Assembly (NCBI GenBank): GCA_024220505.1
Contig: JAKZZE010000013.1
Location: 248,001 to 312,000 of the forward strand
Length of the DNA: 64,000 nucleotides
Reading direction: 5' to 3'
DNA from: Rhizopus arrhizus
Taxonomy: Eukaryota; Mucoromycota; Mucoromycetes; Mucorales; Rhizopodaceae
Positions 46,500 to 57,991 of this stretch are shown here, one piece after another (positions within the stretch are counted from its first letter, which is position 1; each line of letters opens with the position of its first letter). The position numbers and the translations under genes are program-made. The notes below the pieces were generated by a model. That model searched no databases and had not been told where the DNA came from. It saw nothing but the letters and a program-made list of their open reading frames with translations.

Positions 46500-47713
46500 A
46501 GGGAAGGATCATCTTCCATATGGGACTCCATGAAGTTGGACTGAGTGTTATTGCAGTCGTTCATAGTACTCATGTGCTCATCTTCAAAGAAAAGAGGGTC
46601 GGCTTCTGCATGGCTGGGACGTCGGTTTGAAGAAAGGGTTTCCTCCAAGGTCTGTTTGCTAATCCAGCCTTTGTTAAAGAAGTGTCGTGCAACAGCGAAT
46701 TTAACCGGAACACGGATGAATCGCAGTGCACGTTCCATGCGGTTACAATGATGCATAAACGCGAGATTGGTTCGTTCTTCATCGGTAAAGTCGACATATT
46801 TGGGATCACGGAGGATTTTAGGGTCACATGGGTCAAAGTCATCCTTCAGAGAAATTTTGAATCGTTTTAGTTGGGAACGAAGTTCATCCTCGTAATCGTT
46901 GTGTATCAGAAGAGCCACTACGTTACGGTCCGGGTAGTGAATATCTAGGATGCGGTTGTTATTGATATCGAGTTTTCGCAAGCGGGATCGGAGCTGTCCG
47001 ATAGGTACTCTGGCCTTCGTGGGGAGGTAAAGGTACTGGAAACCCTGGTTTGCCGAGGGTGGTTGCAAAAGTCTTGCGGCAGCTTCTTGACGTTGTTGAC
47101 GTTTATGTTGTTGACTTTGAAATAACTCTTCTTTCATACGCTGTAATCGTTCAGGATTTCGCCAGGGAGTAGAGGTAGTGTTAAGTCCTGACGAATTGAG
47201 AGAGGGTTGAGTGGCCGTTGCCAAAAGTGGTTCAATTTGGCTAGACGATGTGTAATCCTTATTTAATTGGTTTTGCAACTGAACAGTAGTGGCACGTAAT
47301 TGCTCAATTTCTGATCTGGCGGCTGCAAGTTCGTTGGTGAGGCGTTTAACCATGTTTAACAGTGTTTGCATATCTTCGGTATGTGTAGTCGGAGTTTCTG
47401 TAGAAGTTCTGGAAATTTCAAAGTTCTCTTCCATGGGAGACAATTGCGTAGAAGTGGAAAAAGAAGAATAAACAATAGATCTCATAGTTGCAGCTCGAAA
47501 ACTGGCGCCACATCCATTACAGCGAAATATTGGCTGTGGAGGCTCGCTCTTGGTGCTGCCGTTGCGGCGAAAGACTCCTCGTTTCGCACATTGGGGACAA
47601 GCTAAATTTTTACGACAAGCTTCAAACTTTAAAAGTAAGTCTGCAGTTTCCTCTGGGTTGAGATTACTGATTAGAGTTGTAGTGTTTGTTGGATTAGTAG
47701 AGCCAGGTGGCAT
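46496..47713 (-). CDS. LINE ORF1 protein with N-terminal zinc ribbon and coiled coil
   Basis: 405 residues, intact. A CxxC pair at 39-42 (ACPQCAKRG) and a second at 65-68 (FRCNGCGASF) form a zinc-ribbon-like module. A coiled coil follows around residues 115-160 (MVKRLTNELAAARSEIEQLR). Then come a basic Gln-rich stretch (SQQHKRQQRQEAAARLL) and a C-terminal globular part with YLYLPTKARVPIGQLRSRL and DRNVVALLIHNDYEDEL. It presumably acts as the RNA-binding/chaperone partner of ORF2. The zinc ribbon at the front is unlike the gag-knuckle or RRM seen in better-known ORF1 proteins. Function of the C-terminal part is not known to me. Confidence 0.85.
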   Translation of the reverse strand: MPPGSTNPTNTTTLISNLNPEETADLLLKFEACRKNLACPQCAKRGVFRRNGSTKSEPPQPIFRCNGCGASFRAATMRSIVYSSFSTSTQLSPMEENFEISRTSTETPTTHTEDMQTLLNMVKRLTNELAAARSEIEQLRATTVQLQNQLNKDYTSSSQIEPLLATATQPSLNSSGLNTTSTPWRNPERLQRMKEELFQSQQHKRQQRQEAAARLLQPPSANQGFQYLYLPTKARVPIGQLRSRLRKLDINNNRILDIHYPDRNVVALLIHNDYEDELRSQLKRFKISLKDDFDPCDPKILRDPKYVDFTDEERTNLAFMHHCNRMERALRFIRVPVKFAVARHFFNKGWISKQTLEETLSSNRRPSHAEADPLFFEDEHMSTMNDCNNTQSNFMESHMEDDPSL

Positions 47714-47771
47714 GTTAAGAGCAGTTGTTTTATTCTATGTTTGTGTTACGTACAAACTCGCGAAAGAGCTC

Positions 47772-47785
47772 AATGCACTCATTTT
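47772..47785. repeat. 14-bp target-site duplication of the LINE, 5' side
   Basis: AATGCACTCATTTT, identical to 43031-43044. Confidence 0.9.
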
Positions 47786-48518
47786 GCTAGGCTAGACACC
47801 TAAAAAGTACTTTGTTTGGTCATATCCTCTAAAAAAAGCAAATTTGTCGGCTTCAACCTTTCTCAGTTGATCTTCCCCTGCTTACACACGTGTGATTCGT
47901 CCTCATATAATTTTCTGCGGCTTTGCCATAAATAACCCTTTGTATCAGGAGACTTTTTTTATGTCGACTCTATACTTTATCCCCTGAAATTAGCTTTCAT
48001 TTAATACTATTAAAGATTCGATAAAAATCATACTCAAACTCTGAAAAGATAGGTTGCTTTACATTTCTTTGTTTTTTATTTGTTTGTTTATTTGTATCTA
48101 TAATTAAAATTCGCATTTTAGAACAGAAGCGTGGCAATTAGTAATCATATCTTGGTCATTCTGTGCATCTGAAGCTTGATTGTCCTATGTGCCTGTGTGA
48201 GAGTTTGCAAAGACAAAGTGGCCAATAGCGGATAGTAAAATTCTGTAACAAAGGGGAAGGGGCTTTATCTTCGTCCAACGACTTTAATAGAACAACAAGA
48301 GCTTGCTCAAAATAATGCACTCATAAACCACGGAGAATATTAATGAAGGGTTTTCTCATAAGAAAGGGAAATGTTAATTTCATTATCTTTTTGTTTGCGT
48401 GTGGCTTTCAAGCAAGTACGGAGATTGAATATTGTTTCCTTTTTCATGTAACAAAAAAACTTTTTTCTTTTCTTTTCTTTGTTGATAAAACAAACCTTGC
48501 TTTGTTTCGTACAATAGA
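47786..48518. other. intergenic, importin 5' region
   Basis: About 730 bases upstream of the importin start codon, AT-rich, with a short open frame at 48343-48528 that leads into the true start but shows no homology. It should contain the importin promoter. Confidence 0.5.
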
Positions 48519-51500
48519 ATGGAGGTAAACCAAGGGAATACTTTAAATATGACTTGAAATAATTTATTTTATTCCTCTTTTAGCAATTTGCAGCTGGTCT
48601 CGAAGAACTTTTAACAAAGTTAGCCTCAGCTCAAGACTCTGAGACGATCAGAATTGTAAATAATAAAAGCGATTGTTTGTCGCAAAGGATTTATTTTTTC
48701 TTTACTTAGGCCACGTCTACCTTGAATACACAATTCTATGTCTCAGCAGATTGTATCCCAGCTTGTGTAGAAATAATTAGTCGCTCACCTCATGTTCAAG
48801 TACGTCAGTTGGCCGCTGTTGAATTAAGAAAGCGAATCTCTAAGCGTTGGCATGAAATCCCTGAAACGGCACAGGCAGCAATTCGTAGTCAATTATTACA
48901 GATTGCTTTGAACGAACAACAGTAAGTTATAAAGGAGAGAAAGGGATGAATTCAATTGATAATATCTCGTTTAGTGAAATCGTTCGTCACTCAACCGCTC
49001 GCGTGATTTCTTCTATCGCACGTATCGATGTACCTGAGAACAAGTGGCCAGAATTACTCGGATTTTTAAATCAAGCTTGTGCCAGTACGACGGCCGTTCA
49101 TCGTGAAGTGGGCACTTATTGTTTATATACTTTATTTGAAGTTATTGCCGATTTTTTTATGGATCATACTGCCCCTCTTTATGCTCTTTTCTCAAAAGCT
49201 ATTGCGGACCCCGAAAGTAAACGCGTCAGAGTGACAACGGTATTGTAAGTAGAAACAGGATTAAGAGAGAGTTTGAAAACACAGTCAAATAACGTGGTTA
49301 AGTTGCTTTGTAGAACTTTAGGAAAGCTGGCAGAATATATTGAATCTGATGACAAGGAAAACATTGTAAGTTCTTTTCAGAAGATGTTCATACGATTCTG
49401 TTTAATATGATGGTATGTTAGAAAGCGTTCAAAGAAATGATTCCTGGTATGGTTAATGTATTGGAGCAGTGTCTTAAAGAAGGCGATGAAGAAAGCGCAA
49501 GTGAAATTTTTGAAGTTTTTGATACTTTACTTATGCTGGTAAGATCAAATATCATTCTGATGTTTTCGAGAACTCTATTAAAGAGATGATAGGACGCCCC
49601 TCTTTTATCAAGTCATTTGGCTGATTTAATTCACTTCTTCTTGACTATCGGTTCAAATAGAGAATTGGATGATTCTCTTCGTGTCATGGCGCTTTCTTTC
49701 CTTATGTGGGCTGCTGTATAGTAAGTATTTTATCTAAATGACATATATGAAAGCTAACTCTTCTGCAGTAAACAAAATAAAATTAGAAGTTTAAAGCTTG
49801 TTGGACCCATTATTCATGGTTTGATGCCTATCGGAACTGAAGAAGATCCAGAGGATATTGACGAGGATTCTCCTTCTCGTGTATGTTAAGTTTTGAAACA
49901 AAAAAAGATGCATTTTATTCACGTACTTTTTCTTTTAGTTGGCTTTCAAGGTCTTGAATGCCCTTGCTACCAATATGCCACCTCAACAAATTTTTCCTAT
50001 TGTGATGCCCTTGGTTGCAGGCTACATGCAAAATCAAGATGCCAATTACCGAAAAGCGGCTATGATGTCCTTTGCAGTCGTGATTGAAGGATGCGCTGAC
50101 TATATGAGTCCCAAATTAAACGAGCTACTCCCCCTTGTCTGCTCTGGTCTTCAAGATCCTGAGATCATTGTTCGTCGTGCGGCTTGTATGGCTCTTGGTT
50201 GTCTTGCAGAAGAAATGCCAGCCGAGATCTCTGAGAGTCATCAAGTTTTGCTCCCTCTGGTATTCAACCTGATGAACGACACGAATCCTGAAGTAACACG
50301 CCATGCTTGTAACGCGCTTGATGCCATCTTGGACAGCTTAGGCGATGAAGTGCTTCAGTACTTGCCCATGTTGATGGAAAAACTTTTGTTTTTGCTTGAC
50401 AATGCGCCTCAAGTGGAGACCAAGGCTACTGTGATGGGAGCTATTGGTAGTGCAGCTCATGCTGCTGGTGAGTCCTTTGAACCTTACTTTGCTCAAATCA
50501 TGCCTCGTATTCGTCACTTGATGACCCTAACTGAAGGAACGGATGATACGCTTTTACGCGGTGTAGCCACCGACTCAGCCGGTGCTATTGCTGAGGCAGT
50601 GGGTGCAGAAAAATTTAGACCCTTCACCCAGGATTTGATGGCTCTTGCCATCGAGCAACTTACCTTGGAGTCTCCCCGGTTAAGAGAAAGCTCCTATGCA
50701 TTCTTTTCAATAATGGCACGTGTCTTTGGTGAAGAATTTGCACCCTATTTGCCCACAATCATGCCTCACATCCTTGCCTCCTGCAAGGCCGAAGAAGAAG
50801 GAGATGTAACTAATCTTGGAGCTGAGATTGATTTAACATTGGGGAATGGTGATGACGACGATGACGACGATGACGCCTTCAAATTTAGCTCGTCTATTGC
50901 GGATGAAAAGGAATTTGCAGCTGACGCTCTTGGTGAGATCTTTGAAAGCACACAGGCTCACTTCTTGCCCTATGTTGAATCAGCCGTACAAGAGCTGACA
51001 GAACTTTCAGGCCACTTGTTTGATGGTGTCCGTAAAGCAGTGGTAGGTAGCTTGTTTAGCTTTTTAAAGACATTTTATTTGATGTCTGGATCTGAAGAGT
51101 GGCAAGCTGGCTTACCTGTGAGCTATCCTGTGTCAGAGAATGTACAGAATATGGTCAAGGTGGTGATTCCTACCATTTTGACTCTCTGGAAGGAAGAGGA
51201 CGATAAGATGGTAGTAGTCCAGGTCTGTACTGAATTGGTTCAGGCCTTAAAATTGATGGGACCTAGTGTTGTTGCTGAAAGCCTGGAAGAGATATCACGC
51301 AATGTGCTTGACATCTTTGAAAAACGCTCACTTTGTCAGCAGAGCTATGAGGAAGATGATTATGTGGATGAAGAAGAAGAAGCTGAATCAGAATCATTAT
51401 TAATTGGCGCCGCTGGTGACCTTGTTGCCACTCTGTGTGAAGTGATTGGTGAAGGTTACTCTTCTTATTTTGATGTGTTTTTGCCACTGATTGCAAAATA

Positions 51501-52170
51501 CTACAAAAAGTCCAAGACATCTTCTGAGCGCGCAATGGCCATAGGATGCCTTGGTGAATGTGTCACTGGTATCAAATCAGCCGTGACACCACACACAGAG
51601 CGTTTGCTTCAATTATTTGTCAAAGCATGCTCAGATGAAGACCACTCGGTTCGCAGTAACGGTGCCTATGCTTTGGGTGTCCTTGTTAGCCACACTCAAG
51701 TAGATCTCAGCACACAATACCCTGCTATTTTGACAGCTTTACATCCTCTTTTCCAAGGCCAACCTGTACCCAACATTACAGATAACGCAGCGGGTGCCGT
51801 GGCACGTTTGATCATCAGTCGACCCGATGCGGTTCCACTTGATCAGGTCTTGCCTGTATTTACCAGTGTACTTCCTCTAAAGGTTGATTTTGCTGAAAAT
51901 GAGCCCGTTTTCCAGTGTCTCTTTCAACTCTTTCGTGTGAACAACTCATTTGTAAGTTTAAAAGAAATAGGATTGCAGGATTTGCTAACAAAATAATCAT
52001 AGGTTCACAACCAAGTCTCTAATTTCCTTCCTATCTTTTCACATGTATTGATGTACGAAGGACAACTGTCAGATAATACACGTTCTGAACTTGTACAGTT
52101 AATACGTGCTCTAAATGCTCAATTACCTGCTTTGAATATTGCTCACAGTGAATTGAGTGTCTACTTGTAA
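48519..52170 (+). CDS. KAP123: importin beta-4 / karyopherin Kap123
   Basis: Nuclear import receptor for ribosomal proteins and histones H3/H4. Ten exons: 48519-48524, 48584-48655, 48710-48921, 48975-49244, 49314-49365, 49422-49538, 49593-49720, 49769-49880, 49939-51951 and 52003-52170, giving 1049 residues, close to family size. The first coding exon is only ATG GAG. Phase and the family N-terminus (FAAGLEELLTKL... then STLNTQFY) make it the best start. The protein is HEAT repeats throughout, e.g. VRQLAAVELRKRISKRWHEI, HSTARVISSIARIDVPE and YRKAAMMSFAVVIEGCADYM. An acidic loop (GNGDDDDDDDDAFKF) is the expected loop of Kap123/importin-4. No membrane segment or enzyme motif. Confidence 0.93.
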
Positions 52171-52364
52171 TTTTTTATTCTTTTTAACTTAGACTTTTTT
52201 TTTTTTCACTTAATAATCACTTTTATAATAAATATGTATACTATTTACTTGTTGTATGGACCTTTCCAGAAAAAAAAATGTGACTACTTTGTAAGAGTAT
52301 AAAAAAGGGGGGTTTTTTTTTTATGAAAATATCGCAGGATTTCAATCTTTTTATTATCTTCTTC

Positions 52365-53761
<1,397 letters not shown>

Positions 53762-53986
53762 TGCATATAATTGATAGAAAACAATTCCCCCTCTCCCTCT
53801 TTTTTTTCTTTACATAAGCATCATAAGGAGAAGAAAATAAAAGGAGTAAGATTGAAAATGGTATTTTTCATGTGATTTGGGTTGACAACGAACTTTGTGA
53901 AAAGTTCACGTGAAAGTATGTCAAAGTAGCACCTTATTTTATTTTTTTTTTTTTTTTTTTCTTCTTTTTCTTTTTTATTCTAAACT
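53762..53986. other. short intergenic region
   Basis: About 225 bases between the cyclophilin stop and the Opi1 start, holding the cyclophilin 3' UTR and a T-rich tract (about 53937-53975) just before the Opi1 ATG. Confidence 0.5.
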
Positions 53987-54066
53987 ATGGATAACAATCA
54001 ACTTAAACATCGACCATCCAATAAAGCACGTCATACATCACAAGCAGAACATTATTCGACAAATAA

Positions 54067-54101
<35 letters not shown>

Positions 54102-54830
54102 AATGGCAACAGATTGTTGTAGGTGCAAGTTCAGCAGCAGGTACAACTGCGGCAATTATTAGTGAAGAAAGTATGAAGTGTTTAAAATATTGTCTTTATT
54201 GGTTACAATATGCGATAAAACACATTGAACATCAAATGGCGCTCATTAAAAGTTATATGGTCTCTGTTGCCACTCAAAGATCTCATCGTATCACGACTGG
54301 TTCAAGTTCTGTTTTATCAAATATCAAAAAGGATATTGTGAGCACATTAAGAAAAGTGGTGGATGTCATCACAAAATATGCTGGTGCTTCACTTCCTTCT
54401 CAAGCAAGACAATCTGTGAGAGGATTCATATTAAATTTACCAGAAAGATGGGTAAAAAAATAAAAAAATACAAATAAAAACAATGTTGTGACGGTAAAGT
54501 TAGACTTTGATGAGTGATATACGATCGACAACGACATCACCAGCAGAATCACCTTTATTGATGCCCATTTCATCTCCTTCTTCAGTTGGACCATCCACAC
54601 CAGATCATAATCGACAAGAAGAAGCAGCCATTCAATTATTGACATTTGGACAAGAATCAATAGAAATGTTGAATTCTGTTAATCAAATATTCTCTGATAC
54701 AGTCGACAGAGCAGAATTATGGATCGATCGATTAAAAAGAGTGCCTGGGATTCAACAAATCAATTCATCAACAGAAGAAGATGATGTACGATTACCACCC
54801 ATTCGTCACTTGAATCTCAATCAAGAATAA
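53987..54830 (+). CDS. OPI1: transcriptional repressor Opi1 homologue
   Basis: In yeasts Opi1 senses phosphatidic acid at the ER and represses inositol/phospholipid biosynthesis genes. Two exons: 53987-54451 and 54504-54830, giving 263 residues. The Opi1-domain core is present: KCLKYCLYWLQYAIKHIEHQ, SLPSQARQSVRGFILNLPERW before the intron, then EEAAIQLLTFGQESIEMLNS and AELWIDRLKRVPGIQQI after it. Shorter than S. cerevisiae Opi1 (404 aa); no leucine zipper or FFAT motif was noticed. An 11-residue Ser run near residues 28-38 comes from an AGT repeat. Whether it regulates the same pathway in this fungus is inference. The stop is only 18 bp from the convergent Sgf11 stop. Confidence 0.85.
54068..54100. 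repeat. (AGT)11 trinucleotide repeat
   Basis: Eleven consecutive AGT triplets in frame with Opi1, encoding an 11-Ser run. A candidate length-variable site. Confidence 0.95.
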
Positions 54831-54848
54831 AATAATAATATTTTTTTT

Positions 54849-55743
54849 TTATTCAGAATATTTTAATTTCTTCACTCTCGAAACTCCATTACTTGATACA
54901 TTCTATAAAGAGAGAGAGTCAGTGTCTTAAGATGGAAACCATCTCTTATTTTTACCTGTTTGTTATTATTCTTCTTTTTATTCATTCTTTCATCTACACT
55001 TTCGGGACTTGCTGTATTGTTATCATCAGATGAAAATGGTGAGGCTGTGTTCATCCTTCTACTAGCCACCCTACTGGATTGTCTACCAGCTAAACCTAAA
55101 CATTTTTCCAAGTGAGGTGCGTATCGTGTGGATGCTATCGACTTTTGACAATTAACACATTCATAACTTGGTAAACTGTTGACTGTATAACTCTTTCCCC
55201 AAATGTCCACTCCAGGTTGTCTTACTACAGAATCAGATGAGTACATCACCCACATAAGAAAGGAGGATGGTATTACCATAATGTTTACATCTAATCATGA
55301 ATTAAATAAGTTTTAATAATAAATAAATGATATGATTACTCACTTTGTTTGACATATTTGACAAATCATATTTTCCTTTTTAATATCTTGATGTGCGTCA
55401 AATAATACATCATATATACACTCATCCAATAGATCTTTTAATAAACTAAATGCCTTTTTTTTTTTTTTTTTTTTTTCTCTTTTGTTAGTCATCCTATAGA
55501 ATATCAAAATCATATCTTCTTACAAGTGTTGCTTTTGATGTACAAGGACTTTTTGGTATACTTTTTTGTAAACTTGATTGTGTATTTTCTAATTCATCAA
55601 TTGTTTTATTTCTATCTGACAAAAGCTTTTTAAATAGCCTTTGTTAAAATAAGAAATAAATAAAAATATATAAACCATAAATCATTCAATTACATATTGC
55701 TTGTTTCATTATTATCATTTTCTTTTTCAGTCTTTTTTTGCAT
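54849..55743 (-). CDS. SGF11: SAGA-associated factor 11 (Sgf11)
   Basis: Subunit of the SAGA histone H2B deubiquitinase module, where its zinc finger activates Ubp8 on the nucleosome. Six exons: 55743-55694, 55638-55524, 55453-55344, 55290-55277, 55224-54956 and 54902-54849, giving 203 residues. The N-terminal helix (LLKDLLDECIYDVLFDAHQD) and CQICQTK are followed by the Sgf11 zinc finger YECVNCQKSIASTRYAPHLE, then KCLGLAGRQSSRVASRR and a basic C-terminus. Exon 4 is a 14-nt micro-exon (CKHY). The intron before exon 3 contains a long poly-A tract in transcript sense. The exon 4-5 join relies on phase and is the least certain. Confidence 0.88.
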
Positions 55744-55790
55744 TATGATTACGAAAGAAACAAATAAAAAATAAAAAATTAAAAAAGATT

Positions 55791-56527
55791 TTATTTAAAC
55801 GCAGCTACTAAGTGGAACAGTCGTTGTTGTCGTCGTCGTCGTCGTATTATTATTAGTAGGTGTAGTAACAGAAGAAGCAGTGGCAGTAGTACTGGTTGGA
55901 GTAGACACTTGCTTTTTGTTGAACCAAATTTGAACATACGAGTCAGAGAAGTCTTGAATGAATAGTGAGTTGACTTGTTACGAAGAGTAGGTTTATAATG
56001 ATCAAGAAAGGCAATTTGAGGTTTATTGAATGCTCCTCTTCTTTTTCTTCTAATGAATTCAATTGCGTCTAGTGGTTCCATACCAAACTCAATCATTGCT
56101 ATAGCAACCAAAGCAGGTGCACGTCCTAACCCAGCCACACAGTGAACTGCGATGGTCGTGTTGGGTTCATTCTTGCGTTCTTCGTCATCAATCAATTGAA
56201 GCCATTCACTAATGACTTGTGGAGGTGGCTAATGAATAATAAATAAAATGTCCCAATAATTCCAACTTTTTTATTACTTACAATCCCACCATCTTTAAAA
56301 GGTAAATCATGTACTTGAATACCTTGTTCATTTAATAAAGTTGTACTATAAGTGGGTTGACAGCATCTTACAATATGGGTAACTTGATATTGTTTAAATT
56401 CTTCCATGTAGTGAGGAAGAGTACTTTCAGTAGGACAATCCAAGATAAGAAACCGAAGTGAGACTGAAGAAGGAGATTCGATAAGTGAAAGCATTCTTCC
56501 GAGTGGTGATCCAGAACGTTGGTTCAT
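55791..56527 (-). CDS. PRL/PTP4A-type dual-specificity tyrosine phosphatase
   Basis: Cysteine phosphatase of the PRL family. Two exons: 56527-56282 and 56228-55791, giving 227 residues. LRFLILDCPTESTLPHYMEE at the N-terminus, then DLPFKDGGI|PPPQVISEWL across the intron, carry the WPD-equivalent Asp region. The active site is AVHCVAGLGRAP, the exact PRL-type HCx5R loop. Animal PRLs end in a prenylated CaaX box and are about 170 residues; here the C-terminus is a ~50-residue low-complexity tail from a trinucleotide-rich stretch (KCLL..., RRRRR) with no CaaX box. A different frame across the tail is also open (STPTSTTATASS, poly-Thr). Which frame is used is unclear, so a frameshift near 55,920-55,990 is possible. 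Confidence 0.85.
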
Positions 56528-57991
56528 TGTGTGTTTATAAATGTGTGTGTATAGAGAGGTATGTGTGTGTGTGTGTGTATATATGTATGTTTTATATAGT
56601 TTGGAGTGTGTTTTGTTTTTTTTTTCTCTAAATGAGCTTGTTGTTAATTAAAAAGGTTAATTATCCTGGATCAGAGTCTTGAGGATATTGAGCAATGGCG
56701 AAAGAAAATGTTGCACAACCGCCGCAAAGTACGTTAGGAATCTGAGGTGTTAAAGGTTGTAAAGGATATTGCATAAGTTGGTTACAAAAAAGTTATTTGT
56801 TGAAGGGGGGTTTTAGACTTTTTATACAAAATATATAAAAAGACTATATTTTTTTGTTTTTCTTATTTTCTTTTTCTTGTACTCTAAGTCTTTTTCTTGA
56901 ATAAAAAAAAAAAAAGGAATAATAAAAAAAAAAAAAAAAAGATTGAAAATATAAAAAAAAAAAAAATTTTCCTGCTTGTATTTAAATAAAAACTAAAAAA
57001 AAGGGAGTTTTAATATTTTATAAAACAATCCACAATAACTTGATTGGTTGTTAATGAATCAAGGAATAATAATAAAAAAAAGAATGGTTCATTTACCATA
57101 AAAAGTATTTTATATGTGCATTTGTATTTTTATCCCTCCTTTTTTTTATTTTTTTTATTCTTATTTATACGCCACAATATAAAATAATATAAAAAACGTG
57201 TGTATTGTATTATTCTCTATAAACATTCCTCAATAGAAAAAAGTAACTTTCCATAAAAGTGTACTTGTCTCTAAACAAATGATGAAACCACATTGAAATA
57301 TTTTTTTTTCCTTCTCCTTTTTTGATAGACATTTACTCATTCACATGAGGGAATCCCGTGCAAAGTATGTTTATCAATCATTCATGCAAACATAAAAGTA
57401 TTCTTATTTCAGCAGTAAGAATAAGAAAGGGAGAAAGTAGGGATTGTCTCATGTTTTCCCTTTTGAAACATCTCCCTTCTCTTCTTGTCTTTCCACATAC
57501 ACACATCCTCTCTCCCTTTCCTTCTTTCTAAAATAGGTCATTTTACAATTTAGAAAAAAAAAAAAACAGAGGCTTTTCCTCGGAGTCAATAAAAATAAAT
57601 TCGGAAAGACACCATCCAAGTTGCTAAATGTGTGGCTGGGCAACACAAATTGATTTCATTTACTTTATTGTACCAAAAATAGATAAAAAGGAATCAATCC
57701 CTTTCTCGTGTTTATTTAAAATACACAAATCAAATCTTGTTTCTTTTTTGTACAATAGATCGATCATGATTTAATAAAAGTTTGAATAAAACCTAATTTC
57801 CTTTCAAGTTCCTTTGGAAATAAAATCTCGCATTATTAAACTAGAAAATAAAAACAAGATGAATAAAAACCTTCACTGAATTCCCTTTATTCAATACACC
57901 CTAAACTTGTAATGCAAACAAGTTCTCCACTTTTTAAAGTGTCGGAAATTTTTGTTATTTTTAAATAAAACTTTTTTTTCTCAATTATCGT
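56528..57991. other. intergenic region with simple repeats
   Basis: About 1.46 kb between the phosphatase start and the PPR gene start, so it probably holds both promoters. It contains a TG/TA dinucleotide stretch (about 56562-56590), several A runs (56906-56970) and T runs. I see no gene in it. Confidence 0.55.

Larger units (their letters stand above)
43045..47771 (-). mobile_element. full-length non-LTR (LINE) retrotransposon
   Basis: A 4,727-bp element on the minus strand bounded by perfect 14-bp duplications of AATGCACTCATTTT. Layout in element sense: about 58 nt 5' leader, ORF1 (47713-46496), ORF2 (46499-43215) overlapping by ATGA, about 170 nt 3' UTR, and an A-rich 3' end (GTTTAAACAAAAAA). 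Both frames are uninterrupted, so the copy is probably recent and possibly active. An apurinic-type endonuclease plus reverse transcriptase, variable-length duplication and A-rich tail define target-primed retrotransposition. It sits between the proteasome alpha-2 and importin genes. Confidence 0.93.

Noticed and set aside
53910..54122. 70-codon frame with a poly-Val run overlapping Opi1
   Set aside because: It is the out-of-frame reading of the AGT repeat inside Opi1.
56562..56590. TG/TA repeat near the phosphatase start as a possible regulatory element or CRISPR-like repeat
   Set aside because: It is a simple dinucleotide microsatellite with no spacer structure.
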